A DNA stretch of 64,000 bases from the NCBI GenBank assembly GCA_035644935.1, contig DASQNO010000010.1, positions 21,753 to 85,752 on the forward strand. Reading direction: 5' to 3'. This DNA comes from CADCVW01 sp035644935. GTDB lineage: Bacteria; Pseudomonadota; Alphaproteobacteria; Sphingomonadales; Sphingomonadaceae. The first letter of the stretch is position 1, and every line of letters begins with the position of its first letter. Shown in pieces: positions 36,387 through 45,504 of this stretch. The position numbers and the translations under genes are program-made. The notes beneath the pieces were generated by a model. It saw only the letters and a program-made list of their open reading frames with translations. It was not told the DNA's origin and made no database searches.

Positions 36387-36816
36387 ATGAACAAGATCCG
36401 CTTTCAGAAAATCCTATTGCGGGCTCGCCTTCGCCTGCCTGGCCATAGGGGTTGTAGGCTCCACGCCCGCGTCCGGTGCCAAACAGGGCGATGTACTTGA
36501 GGAAGTAGCGTGCACCGTAATCGCAATGGAACCGACCGAGGCCAAAAGTGGCAATGGCTTTAGATTGGTGAGCTTGATCTCCCGAGCGAACCGCGCGGGT
36601 TCTGATAGTGCGCTCAGCAGCCGATCATCAAAGAGCAAGAAGGCCGGACTACTTGGAGCCGCGGCGGGAGCAGTCGCCGGCACGGTCAGTGGCGGAAGCA
36701 TGGAAGGTTCGATCGGTAAAGGCGGGCGGCCGATCCGCACTGCACAAGTCGCGGGCAATGCAATGAAAGCGGTGCTCGAAAGCGCTCGCAAGCCGAGCAG
36801 GTGCGCGCGCCGTTAA
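36387..36816 (+). pseudogene. Small exported glycine-zipper-like protein, frameshift in the signal peptide
   Basis: An ATG at 36387 starts MNKIRFQKILL; the frame shifts at about 36415-36420, after which the correct frame reads GLAFACLAIGVVGSTPASGA (rest of the signal peptide), then KQGDVLEEVACTVIAMEPTE. The C-terminal part has KKAGLLGAAAGAVAGTVSGG, a glycine-zipper-like stretch, and ends ESARKPSRCARR. Restored length is about 142 residues. With the shift the product cannot be exported. Composition resembles the exported protein at 22.4-22.9 kb. Confidence 0.6.
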
Positions 36817-36863
36817 GACGTTTCCGCTCCCTAAACGCCAACTCACAGCTGAATGGAACGCTG

Positions 36864-37826
36864 ATGCTTTCGTCCACCCGCTCTCGTCTCCGCACCCTCT
36901 TCATCACGTTGGCCGCGACGACGCTGATCCACCAACCGTTGTCCGCGCAGATCGGCGGTCGCCTCCGCGGCGCTGTCGATCGAACGTCCGGCGTTTCGAC
37001 AGGCGCGCAGGCGCCGGCAGCAAACCAATAGCCCACAGCTGACCAAATCTCCCTCGCACAGGCGCTCCAAGGGCATTGGCGTGAGGTTTCAGGGCCATCG
37101 AATTGGCGATTTAGTCCTGCTGATCGCGGCCGAGTAACCGGCTTAATCCGCCATAGTACGAAGAGTGAGTCCTCGGCCGGCGTGTCGATCGCATTTGATC
37201 CCGCTCCGGGTGGCAAGCACCTGACCGCTCAGTTTCCGGATGGGGCGCGTTACATAATCGATCAAAACGTTCTAGGCGAAGTGCACCTCATCAGGGAGGC
37301 GCAGAGCGGATGGCCGTTCTGGTCGACTGAGCTGGCGCGCTTGCAACCGTCTCCGAGCGGACCGGCGCCCCAGCAACCGCCGCAGATCCCACCGCCGCAG
37401 ACTCCGCCGGTGGTGGTGACCCCGCCGTCCCAGCCGGCACCGCAGCCTGGCCCGGTGGCAATCAGTGGCTTCAAGCCGCTGAACCGGGTCGATGTCCGCG
37501 TCGACCGAGTGGTGGTCGCACGTGGATATCCAACCCACCAGGTGCACGCCTTCTTCACCGTGAAGAACACCTCGGCGAGCCCACAATATTTCACAGGATG
37601 GTTGAAGTTGGTGCTCGCCGACGCGGACGGTGCGTCGCTTGAGGCTAGCCAACCCTTCAACGCAACGCGTGAGCCGGCTGAGTTGTTCGCGGCGACTCCC
37701 GTCATTCAACCCGGCGGCCAGTTGAGAGCGCGCTACATTTTCAGGCCCGAGATCGACGCCCAGCTCACCTCCATCACGCTGACTGAAGGCGGCCAGCGCG
37801 CCGAGTTTCCTGTGAATGGGCTTTGA
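36864..37826 (+). pseudogene. Secreted proline-linked modular protein, family member C, interrupted by an amber codon
   Basis: An ATG at 36864 starts MLSSTRSRLRTLFITLAATT, a signal peptide ending PLSAQ. After 55 codons a TAG at 37029-37031 follows APAANQ; the same frame continues without other stops to 37826. The continuation holds a GHW-type module (LAQALQGHWREVSGPSNWRF), a linker with long Pro runs (about residues 165-200 of the restored protein), and one C-terminal domain starting FKPLNRVDVRVDRVVVA with HAFFTVKNTSA, QPGGQLRARYIF and ITLTEGGQRAEF. Restored length is 320 residues, the smallest of the three. A GTG at 37182 could start a signal-less fragment. A CAG-to-TAG change is the simplest explanation. 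Confidence 0.8.
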
Positions 37827-37854
37827 TCGTCGGCGCCAGTTGAGGACTTCTGGC

Positions 37855-38040
37855 ATGTTGCGTCACAGGCTTCCGGCCGCGCCGTGGCCGCCCCAGTCTG
37901 CGCGGCTCGGTGTCGGAGGCTTGGTGCTGGCGATCTACGCCATGAGGTCAGAACCGACCGTCCCCGTGAGCCAGGTCTTACCTGCAGCAGCTGCGGAACA
38001 GGCGGGCGCCTTACCGAGGCCTGCGCCTGCAAAGGACTAA
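37855..38040 (+). CDS. Possible small protein, 61 residues
   Basis: An ATG at 37855 with GAGGA eight bases upstream starts MLRHRLPAAPWPPQSARLGV, with one hydrophobic segment (LGVGGLVLAIYAM) and an Ala/Pro-rich tail. It has a good ribosome site but no recognised family. Confidence 0.3.
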   Translation: MLRHRLPAAPWPPQSARLGVGGLVLAIYAMRSEPTVPVSQVLPAAAAEQAGALPRPAPAKD

Positions 38041-38073
38041 GAAAACGTCGGACATATGCGGGTCACATCGCCT

Positions 38074-38577
38074 TCAGAGTGACTTTTGCAGGCTCTCGAT
38101 CGCATGCCGGCAGGACCGCACCTCTTCAATAAGAGCGTTTAACTCGGCTTGGCTTAGCCGCATCTGCGCGGACCGGGGCGCCGTGATGCCCGCTTCCGCG
38201 AAGTAGATGGCAGACCCGCCCTCTTCGTTGCCGTGCGATGCGCCCGTGAAGCTCTGGACGATCAGCTTACGCTTGCGGTTTAGGCGCTCGGCCTGGCTGG
38301 CGAGATCACCCAGTCTGTTTGCTGCTTGCAGGTTCCGGCGGCTTTTCTGGCTCGCGAGCGCCTGCCATTCGGCTAGGCGCTCAGCGAACGTAGCGCGCGG
38401 TTTCGACTTCCCTGCTTCGCCCTCGAACGTGCGCAGATGCTGGATCCCGTCGAGTACGGCCTGATCCAGAAGCGTCCAGTAGAACATCAGGTAGCCGACG
38501 CCGGCCATCAGGTCCCGAAACTCTGCGCTATCGTGCGCAGGCTCCGCCACTCCAAACGTCTGCGTTGATCCTGTCAT
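38074..38577 (-). CDS. Hypothetical helical protein, 167 residues
   Basis: An ATG at 38577 starts MTGSTQTFGVAEPAHDSAEF; a TTG six codons earlier is possible. It is helical throughout, with MAGVGYLMFYWTLLDQAVLD near the N-terminus and QAERLNRKRKLIVQSFTGAS in the middle. It ends AIESLQKSL. The middle segment (RNxIVHG-like in related families) recalls proteins that sit on HEPN-like helical bundles, but the R-x4-6-H signature is not present. No function assigned. Confidence 0.55.
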   Translation of the reverse strand: MTGSTQTFGVAEPAHDSAEFRDLMAGVGYLMFYWTLLDQAVLDGIQHLRTFEGEAGKSKPRATFAERLAEWQALASQKSRRNLQAANRLGDLASQAERLNRKRKLIVQSFTGASHGNEEGGSAIYFAEAGITAPRSAQMRLSQAELNALIEEVRSCRHAIESLQKSL

Positions 38578-38921
38578 TAGCCGTTCCGCCTTCAAGTGCT
38601 CGCTGGCTGCTTACGGCACATGCAATCTGGGGCAAGCGCCGGCGGCCGCGAGTAGGGGGGCGTGTGCTGCCTTCGCGAATTCTCCGAATTCCACCAGCGT
38701 ATGATGAAGCCCTCCGCCGGCGGCTCAAATCTCTACGAGTAATGTCATTGAAGGCATCCCAGGTTGCAGTCCTATTCGACGCCCGGAATGGGATTCCTGC
38801 CCACCTTATCGTAGACGCATCAAGTGAAGTGATCTTGGTACCGTCGAGACGTACTCGACATGCATCAGCATTGCACAGCGTGACCTCGAGTATCTACCAG
38901 AACCCAAAAGCGGACGCACGT

Positions 38922-38953
38922 CGAATGTCCGCAACGGGTGGAAAGCGGACATC
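38922..38953. repeat. Dispersed palindromic repeat, best-preserved copy
   Basis: GAATGTCCGCAACGGGTGG followed by AAAGCGGACATC, in the opposite orientation to copies 2 and 3. It lies in a 500-base stretch (38578-39076) in which no gene is seen. Confidence 0.8.
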
Positions 38954-39076
38954 GGCGCTCCGTCGGTGCGGCACAGATAATCATGGGGCCTGACCCGCCC
39001 GCGATCTGACAGTTGCTTCTGCTAAAGCTCGTGGCCGCAGCTTTGATGCTGCTAACCACGACCCTAGACCGCTGGC

Positions 39077-40882
39077 TTAGAGAACCACACCCGCTTTCGC
39101 GAACGCGGCTTTCGCGTTGACGAGCTTGGTCCGCCCCCGTTGGTCGGCCGTCGAGACGAGCAGGTCACGAAGCTGGGCAGCGCTTAGCGTCGGCTTCAGC
39201 GCCACCAGCTTGGCCGCGATGCCGGCCACCTGCGGGCTCGCCATCGACGTTCCCGACAAGGCACGACGCTGCCCGCCCGGGAAAAAGCTCTCGACCTCCA
39301 CGCCGTTGGCGTACACCGCGACCGTGCCGCCGATGGACGTGAACAGCGCTTCGCGCCCGGCACGGTCGACCGCGCCTACGGTCAGCAGATTGGGCGCCGT
39401 CAGGCCGGCCGGCATGTAGTCGGCGAAGTTGGAGTCGTTCGCCTCGTTGCCGGCGCCTGCCACGAACAGGATGTTGGGCGCGGACTTGATGGCCGCATCC
39501 ATTGCGGTCTTCTCGATGGCGTAAAGCTCCTGGGCCAGCTTCTTGCGCGCCTCGGCGTCCGGGTGGCCGCCCTGCAACTGCAGCATGCCATCGAACGCTG
39601 CCGGACTTACCCGCCAGCTCATGTTCACGACACGAACGCCATCGCGCTTCATCTGCGTCACGATGTCACGGTAGAATTTCGCCCGCCCTTCCGCTCCGGC
39701 GCGATCGAGCCTGAAGTCCTCTTGCCTGTAGGGCCAGTAGTTGGCGATCGCCTTCACCCGCGCGAAGGGATTGCCCGCCGTTGCGATGCCGGCGACGTGC
39801 GTGCCGTGGATGTAGTTGCCGACGAAGCCAAGCGACTCCCCGACCTCCTTGGCCTGCTCCGGCTTTATTCCGCGCATGTACGTCTGAAAGGCGGTTGCCT
39901 CCGCAGTCTGCTGGCCTGCCTGAAGATCCATCGATCCCTTGACCAGGTCCATCAGCCGCTGCGTGTCTTTCTGATAGGGTCCGGCTGCGCGAAGGAGCGG
40001 GTCCCGGGTGACCTTGCCGTCCCAAGATACCGCGACACCGGGGTTGGCGGCGGCCTTGAACAGGCTCATGTCGACGCCGGAATCCCAGATCGCGATCGTT
40101 ACCGGCTTGCCGGGCATTGCGTTCGTCAGGACGACATCCCGGTCCTTCCAGATATCCACCGCCGGTGCGGCGGCCGCTTGCTTGGATATGATGGTGCCAA
40201 GCGCCGCATCCATCGCCGCCGCCACCGGGAGGCGGCACTGCAATGCCATGCGCGTCGCAACGATGCTGCTAGCGGTGCCCATGTCGACCTTGTTGCCGTT
40301 CTTCGCGACGACGGGATCAAGCTGTTGCTTGAACGTACCGATGATCAGGCCGGGATTGGCGGTCGAGAAGCCCGCGCGCGTCTGCTTCATCCAGCTGTCG
40401 ACCTGCGCCCAGGGCAAGGCACCAAGGCGCGCGGGGACGAGCGCGTTGACCGTGGCTGTCGGGTCCTTTGCTGCACAACTTTCCGCGATGATCTCTCCGA
40501 CAAGCCCGGCCGTGAGCTTGCGATCTTCGCGTTGCTGGATCGCCCGCAGCTCAACGGCAGTCGCCTTGACCGTCGCGAGATCGCGCTTGAGCGTTGCGAC
40601 CACCAGCCGCCGCCCCAGCATCTCCTCACGCGTCGACAGGTCGGTGATCTCATAGGCGGCGAGCGTCTTGGCATCATCACGCAACAATTGCTCGGCAAGC
40701 GCCATAACCGGAGCGATGGGTCCTTCGAGCAGCGCCGACGGCGCGGCTGGCAGTTGATAGCTGTAGACCGGCAGCTGGTTGGCGCTGGTCACCACGGTCT
40801 TGGATTGCATCGCAATCGCTGCCGACGGCGCAAGAGCGAGTACGAGCACCAGGGCAGTCATCGTTTTGATCGTCTTCATCAT
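39077..40882 (-). CDS. Secreted S8-family (subtilisin-like) serine protease
   Basis: The product is 601 residues with AGGA close before ATG 40882. The signal peptide ends PSAAIAM. A long N-terminal region (about 30-255), helical and unlike classic subtilisin propeptides, precedes the catalytic domain. Catalytic residues are Asp267 in IAIWDSGVD, His359 in YIHGTHVAGIA and Ser546 in LSGTSMASPQVAG, with the oxyanion Asn in VAGAGNEANDS. No C-terminal autotransporter or PKD domain follows. It is probably periplasmic or secreted. It stands alone between a repeat-bearing gap and the XRE pair. Confidence 0.93.
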   Translation of the reverse strand: MMKTIKTMTALVLVLALAPSAAIAMQSKTVVTSANQLPVYSYQLPAAPSALLEGPIAPVMALAEQLLRDDAKTLAAYEITDLSTREEMLGRRLVVATLKRDLATVKATAVELRAIQQREDRKLTAGLVGEIIAESCAAKDPTATVNALVPARLGALPWAQVDSWMKQTRAGFSTANPGLIIGTFKQQLDPVVAKNGNKVDMGTASSIVATRMALQCRLPVAAAMDAALGTIISKQAAAAPAVDIWKDRDVVLTNAMPGKPVTIAIWDSGVDMSLFKAAANPGVAVSWDGKVTRDPLLRAAGPYQKDTQRLMDLVKGSMDLQAGQQTAEATAFQTYMRGIKPEQAKEVGESLGFVGNYIHGTHVAGIATAGNPFARVKAIANYWPYRQEDFRLDRAGAEGRAKFYRDIVTQMKRDGVRVVNMSWRVSPAAFDGMLQLQGGHPDAEARKKLAQELYAIEKTAMDAAIKSAPNILFVAGAGNEANDSNFADYMPAGLTAPNLLTVGAVDRAGREALFTSIGGTVAVYANGVEVESFFPGGQRRALSGTSMASPQVAGIAAKLVALKPTLSAAQLRDLLVSTADQRGRTKLVNAKAAFAKAGVVL

Positions 40883-41082
40883 GGTGTCCTTTCAAAAGTT
40901 TGTGGGCTTGCAAAACAATGGTGAACCGAACGAGACCAGGAGCGCGAGCGATATTCGAGATGCAGGCGTAAGCCACTTTCGGACAGCCGATCCAGAGGAA
41001 GAGCCAAGCCGTAAATCGGGCGGTGGCAAGGCGGCGGTTCGGCTCTCCTCAAGGTTAGATCTATAGCGGGTGAGTGCGACTT

Positions 41083-41565
41083 CTAGCGACGGGCGGCTAC
41101 GAACCCATCGTCGTCGAGAGGCCTCTCGGTCCAGGCCAGCAAGGCGGCCGGAAGCGTCAGAACGAGCATGAACCAGCCCCAGAACATGAGCTCGCGCGCA
41201 GAGTCGCTGATCACGACGCTGGTGGCGTCCATGACAAGGCGACCAACGAACATGATGAACAGCGTAAGCGTCGCCACGATCATGTACGCGCTTTTGTAAG
41301 CCGCGTTCCTCGATGCAATCTGGAACTCGTCAAGGTCCGTGTCGGGCGAGTTACCCCACTTCCAGTAGCGCGTGCGCTGAAACAGAACAAACAGCGACCC
41401 GAGAGAAACAAGCAACAACGCAACAATCAGGAACGCAACCGGCAGCGGCCGCAATCCCCCTGCGGCAACCCACAATGCAATGGCGATGCCGTAAGCACCG
41501 TACATCACGAGAACGGTTGTCTTGCGAGCCTTGGTGCTCAAGGTCCGCTCGTTCGTGTTCGCCAT
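41083..41565 (-). CDS. Four-helix membrane protein paired with an XRE regulator
   Basis: The product is 160 residues from ATG 41565. It starts MANTNERTLSTKARKTTVLV and has about four membrane helices (VMYGAYGIAIALWVAAGG; FLIVALLLVSLGSLFVL; MIVATLTLFIMFVGRLV; LMFWGWFMLVLTLPAALL). It begins two bases after the stop of the XRE gene. Small membrane proteins coupled to a compact XRE regulator are a common arrangement; the function is not known. Confidence 0.8.
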   Translation of the reverse strand: MANTNERTLSTKARKTTVLVMYGAYGIAIALWVAAGGLRPLPVAFLIVALLLVSLGSLFVLFQRTRYWKWGNSPDTDLDEFQIASRNAAYKSAYMIVATLTLFIMFVGRLVMDATSVVISDSARELMFWGWFMLVLTLPAALLAWTERPLDDDGFVAARR

Positions 41566-41566
41566 C

Positions 41567-41803
41567 CTACTTCCCCTTTTTGGTGAGTTCGCTGACGAGC
41601 CCTTCGAACGGCTCCAGCGAAAAAATGAGATCCACGGGCGCTTTGAAGAAGGCGGCGATTCTAAGGCCCAGCTCCATGCTCGGGCCGTAGTCACCGCGTT
41701 CGAGATAGCCGATCGTTTGCTGATTGACCTCGACGGCATCCGCCAGTTCGCGTCGACTGACGCCGCGCTCCGCCCTCAATACAGAGATTCGATTGTGGAG
41801 CAT
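41567..41803 (-). CDS. Compact XRE-family transcriptional regulator
   Basis: The product is 78 residues, almost entirely the helix-turn-helix domain: MLHNRISVLRAERGVSRREL followed by ADAVEVNQQTIGYLERGDY. It ends with FKAPVDLIFSLEPFEGL. It probably controls its own promoter and the membrane-protein gene with which it is coupled. Confidence 0.92.
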   Translation of the reverse strand: MLHNRISVLRAERGVSRRELADAVEVNQQTIGYLERGDYGPSMELGLRIAAFFKAPVDLIFSLEPFEGLVSELTKKGK

Positions 41804-41921
41804 GTCACCGGTCCGTTTCTACAAATCGGTCCTTATCTCAAACATTTCGTTGTGTAAACACAATGGATGGGTTTATTTGTGCTCACCCCGCAGGTGCAAG
41901 GATCTCAGTCGTTGACCTGGC

Positions 41922-42695
41922 TCAGCGGCGCTTGCGAGCTGGGTGAAGTCCAATCGTCAGCTGCGTTGACACGACCTCCCGGCGGCCACGGTCGATCGAC
42001 CACAAAAGTTGTTTGTTCACAGGGTCGAAGGAAATCGCCTGCCCACCGGTCGAGATCGGGATCGTGCCTAGATGAACCAGAGTGGAGCCCGCCTGCGGCA
42101 AGCGAAGGCGATACACTTCGCGCCGATCATGACCGGTGACATAAAGCGAGCCGTCCGCGCCCCAGTCCCCGCCGGAATTGCTGTATGGCGCAAAGGCGGC
42201 GAGCACCGTTGGCGGGAACAGCCAGGCGCCCGTGCGGCGGAACGCATCGTCGAACCGCACCAGCGTGGTCGAGCGATGGTCGCGGTTCGGCTCGCCGCCC
42301 TTGCCGTCGTAATTGGCGAACCCCGCCCACCACTGCCTGCCGCGGCGAACGACCCAGGTGAGCGAGCCGACACCCGGTCCCAAGCTGTGGCTGCGCTTGT
42401 GCCGAAGGGTTGCCGCGTCGAACACCTCGACCGAGCTGCTCATCGGCACGGCCGGGTAATTCGAGCTCGCGCACACAAGGTCCCGGGCTACGACCGTGCA
42501 CGAGTTCAGATGCGGGAACAGCGCGGAATCGCCGGCCCAAGCGTTCAACCGCTTGCCGGTGCGCTTGTCATAGGCCGCGATGGCGCTGTTATCGATCGCG
42601 TAGAAGCGGTCACGGCCGACCGCCACGCCCTGACGTGCTTCCGGTGCAGGAAAACGCGCGACGACGGGCGCGGGTGCGACCGTCAGCTCCGCCAT
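41922..42695 (-). CDS. Exported beta-propeller-like protein next to a TonB receptor
   Basis: The product is 257 residues from ATG 42695; an upstream in-frame extension (NLTAILVMAEL) would provide a signal peptide but has only non-standard start codons. Repeating blades include AIDNSAIAAYDKRTGKRLNA, SSSVEVFDAATLRHKRSHSL and DGSLYVTGHDRREVYRLRLP, a quinoprotein-like or phytase-like propeller pattern. It follows the TonB receptor by 20 bases and is surely co-transcribed, so it may process or bind the substrate. The enzyme activity cannot be read from motifs. Confidence 0.68.
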   Translation of the reverse strand: MAELTVAPAPVVARFPAPEARQGVAVGRDRFYAIDNSAIAAYDKRTGKRLNAWAGDSALFPHLNSCTVVARDLVCASSNYPAVPMSSSVEVFDAATLRHKRSHSLGPGVGSLTWVVRRGRQWWAGFANYDGKGGEPNRDHRSTTLVRFDDAFRRTGAWLFPPTVLAAFAPYSNSGGDWGADGSLYVTGHDRREVYRLRLPQAGSTLVHLGTIPISTGGQAISFDPVNKQLLWSIDRGRREVVSTQLTIGLHPARKRR

Positions 42696-42715
42696 TACCA
42701 GGATTGCCGTGAGGT

Positions 42716-45298
42716 TCAGAAGCTCAAACTCACGCCGAAGTCCGCGTTGAACGAGTAGATCTCGCGCGAGTAGATCTGGCGCTTGACCGTCTGGTAGAAC
42801 GCCTGCGGGGCGTTGCTGAGGTTGGACACGGAGCCGAAAACTTCGAAGCCGTCGAACAACCGGTAGCTGACCCTAGCGTCGATGACCGTGCGCGCCTTGT
42901 CGTAGATGTCAGACGCGGTGGACGAGCCGATGTTGACGATGAAATCGTCCCGATAGCTGAGCGCAAGCCGCGCTTCCAACGGACCCTTTTCATAGAACAA
43001 GGCGGCGTTGACGATCCAGTCGGCCTGCCGAAAGAACGGTATCTTCTCGTTCTCGCGGCCGACGACTTCGACCTCGGAGTCCGAATGGGTCACGTTCACC
43101 GACGCGCCCAGCCCGTCGAAAGGTGCGGGCAGGAAGCCGAAGCGGGTTTGCGCATTGGCCTCGAAGCCCAGGATGTAACCTTTGTCGGCGTTGAACGGCT
43201 GCGTCAGCGACGTGAGTTCGACACCCGCAAAATCGGTGTTCAGCAGGATGCGGGAAAAGACCGGGTTTTCGATCTTCTTGTAAAAGACCGCCGCGGAGAA
43301 CACGCTGTCGCGGTTCGGGTAATATTCCGCGGAAAAGTCCAGGCCCATCGATTTATATGGCTGCAGGTCGGGATTGCCGGCGGTGCCTACGCCGCTCGTT
43401 TCGCTGAACGTCGGCACCTGGTCGCTGAAGTTGGGGCGGCCGATCGTGTTGGTGTATGCGGCGCGGATCGCGACGTCGGGAGCCGGGCGGTAGTTGAGGT
43501 GAACACTGGGCAGCACGTCCGTGTACTTCTGATCAAACGAAAGCGGCACGATGTCGCTGAGTTCGAGCACGCGGTCGCCGTCCGTGTCGCGGACCGAATT
43601 GGCGCGGTAGGTCGCATCCGTACGTTCGACCCGGACGCCTGCGATAACGCTCAAGGGGCCGAAGTCGAATTGTCCCATGGCGTAGCCCGCCAGAATCTCT
43701 TCATCGATGTCGTAGTCGGAGCTGAGATCGTTAATCAACGTCTGCGCGGCATTCTGGCGGAACAGGGTCGTCTGATTGGCTTCAAAGAAGCGCAAGGCCT
43801 GCCGATAGTCGATTGTCGGACCGAAGCCCAACGCGTAGTCGCCTTCGTAGAAGTCATCAGGCGGCGGCAGGACCGATCCCGTTTCGGCGAACGTCACCGG
43901 CCGCGCCGGATCGAATTGGCTTTGGCTGTTCTCGCGCACCTTCTTGCGGGTGGTGTACTTGCCGCCGAACTTGATGAAGCTGTCATCCGCGAATTCGTAG
44001 CGAAGATCGGCGCGGAACGCGTGCAGATCTTCTTCGATCTCCTCCTGCCGCAGGCGAATGCGGCGGACGGGGAACGCGGCTGGATCGAACGCCCGCGGAT
44101 CGACGGCGGTGAAGCGCGGGCGCGGCGTCGACAGGTCGATCGTGTTGGCGAGCACGTCCGCCGACCTGAATTCGATGTCATTGCGGACCGGCGTATGCTC
44201 CTGCGCGTGAGCAAAAGTGTAGTTCAGGTCGAGGAAGATGCGGTCGAACCGCAGCTCCGCTCCCGGCGACACGTTGAAGAGCTTCTGCGTCTGCTCGTTG
44301 CGCCGGAACTCACGCGTCGCCTGACCGCGCGCGAAGCTCACTTGCGTGGGCGAGATCACCGTTGCCGCCCCGCGCGGGAAAGTGAAATTGAAGAGGTTGC
44401 GGTCCTCCTCGTCGGTGAACTCGTTGTAGATGTTGCGGACGTAGAACCGCACGTCCGAGCTTGGACGAAAGTCGAGGTTGAGGATCGCACCGATCCGTTC
44501 GCGTACGATGCGGTAATCGTAAAAGCGGTACGCGGTCGGCCCGGTGACGCCCGGCGCGATCGTGGCGTAGTTGATCGGCTCGGCAAGATCGCTTTCGATG
44601 AACCGCTTGAAGTAGCTGCCGCCGACCGCGACGCCGAACTGGTCGGCGCCGAACTTGGTGGCGTACAATCCCGCGCCGCCGTAGCCCAGCTTGCCCGACT
44701 TGTCGTTATAGTTGCCCCGCGCGGTGAGCGAGCCGAAGCTTCCCGCCCGGTCGAAGGCGGTAGGCGTGACGATGTTGATGCTGCCGCCGATCGCGTTGGC
44801 GTCGTAGTCGGGGGTCACGGCCTTGACGATCTCGATCGCCGCCACGAGGTCGGACGGGATGGTGTCCAGCGCCGTGCGGCGTCCTTCCGCCTCGGGCACG
44901 CCGACGAGGTTGCCGTCGATCGTCACCTGGTTGAGGTTGGGGTCGACGCCACGCACGATCACATAGCGCGCCTCGCCCTGATCGGTTTCAACCGAGACAC
45001 CGGGCAAGCGTTGAACCGCCTCGGCCGTGTTGTAGTCGGGAAGCCGGCCGATCTGATCGGAGGACACCACGTCGCGGATCGTCGGCGCGGCACGCTTGCG
45101 CGCCACGGCGTTCTGCCGGGACGCGCGCGAGCCTGTGACGACGATCTCGTCCTCGCTCTCCGCAGCCGGCGCGGCGGCGCTGTCCGGTGGGCCCGCGACC
45201 TCCTGCGCCAGGACCGCTGCAGGCAGGAATGCGCTCGCCAGAAGACCCGTGCGGAAAGCGCGCGCCAGCCTCGTTCCGGTGTGCGGTCGGTTGTTCAT
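42716..45298 (-). CDS. TonB-dependent receptor
   Basis: The product is 860 residues with a signal peptide (ends LPAAVLAQ), a TonB-box-like DEIVVTGSRASRQ, a plug (VVSSDQIGRLPDYNTAEAVQ, RYVIVRGVDPNLNQVTIDG, AIGGSINIVTP) and a full barrel ending NADFGVSLSF. The plug motif is of the class often tied to carbohydrate or phosphorylated substrates. It is divergent from a PhoD-type phosphatase with 206 bases between; no Pho-box-like direct repeat is evident there. Together with the downstream propeller protein this suggests phosphate-ester uptake (inference). Confidence 0.95.
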   Translation of the reverse strand: MNNRPHTGTRLARAFRTGLLASAFLPAAVLAQEVAGPPDSAAAPAAESEDEIVVTGSRASRQNAVARKRAAPTIRDVVSSDQIGRLPDYNTAEAVQRLPGVSVETDQGEARYVIVRGVDPNLNQVTIDGNLVGVPEAEGRRTALDTIPSDLVAAIEIVKAVTPDYDANAIGGSINIVTPTAFDRAGSFGSLTARGNYNDKSGKLGYGGAGLYATKFGADQFGVAVGGSYFKRFIESDLAEPINYATIAPGVTGPTAYRFYDYRIVRERIGAILNLDFRPSSDVRFYVRNIYNEFTDEEDRNLFNFTFPRGAATVISPTQVSFARGQATREFRRNEQTQKLFNVSPGAELRFDRIFLDLNYTFAHAQEHTPVRNDIEFRSADVLANTIDLSTPRPRFTAVDPRAFDPAAFPVRRIRLRQEEIEEDLHAFRADLRYEFADDSFIKFGGKYTTRKKVRENSQSQFDPARPVTFAETGSVLPPPDDFYEGDYALGFGPTIDYRQALRFFEANQTTLFRQNAAQTLINDLSSDYDIDEEILAGYAMGQFDFGPLSVIAGVRVERTDATYRANSVRDTDGDRVLELSDIVPLSFDQKYTDVLPSVHLNYRPAPDVAIRAAYTNTIGRPNFSDQVPTFSETSGVGTAGNPDLQPYKSMGLDFSAEYYPNRDSVFSAAVFYKKIENPVFSRILLNTDFAGVELTSLTQPFNADKGYILGFEANAQTRFGFLPAPFDGLGASVNVTHSDSEVEVVGRENEKIPFFRQADWIVNAALFYEKGPLEARLALSYRDDFIVNIGSSTASDIYDKARTVIDARVSYRLFDGFEVFGSVSNLSNAPQAFYQTVKRQIYSREIYSFNADFGVSLSF

Positions 45299-45504
45299 GT
45301 GAGCCTCGCTGAAGCCGCGCGGAGTGGTTCGCGCCGGGTCGTGGCAGCGGCTAGCAGCAGGCCGCGACGGCTCGGCGGCGGAAATGAGACGGATCGATAA
45401 CGATACAGAAGCAGAATGATTACAGCGTCTTGCCCCGGTGCAGCCGACGCAATTGTTTCACACAGGAGCGGTAGCGCCGGCGAAGCCAACTGCCGGAGCC
45501 TGCC

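Noticed and set aside
38565..38993. Plus-strand frame of 142 residues ending in MSATGGKRTS
   Set aside because: The end is generated by a palindromic repeat, and the first part has no ribosome site or coding character.
43085..45400. Long plus-strand frame (771 residues) opposite the TonB receptor
   Set aside because: Arg/Val/Asp-rich translation with no motifs; antisense shadow of a GC-rich receptor gene.
45299..45504. Pho box between the TonB receptor and phoD
   Set aside because: No pair of CTGTCAT-like direct repeats at 11-base spacing is visible.
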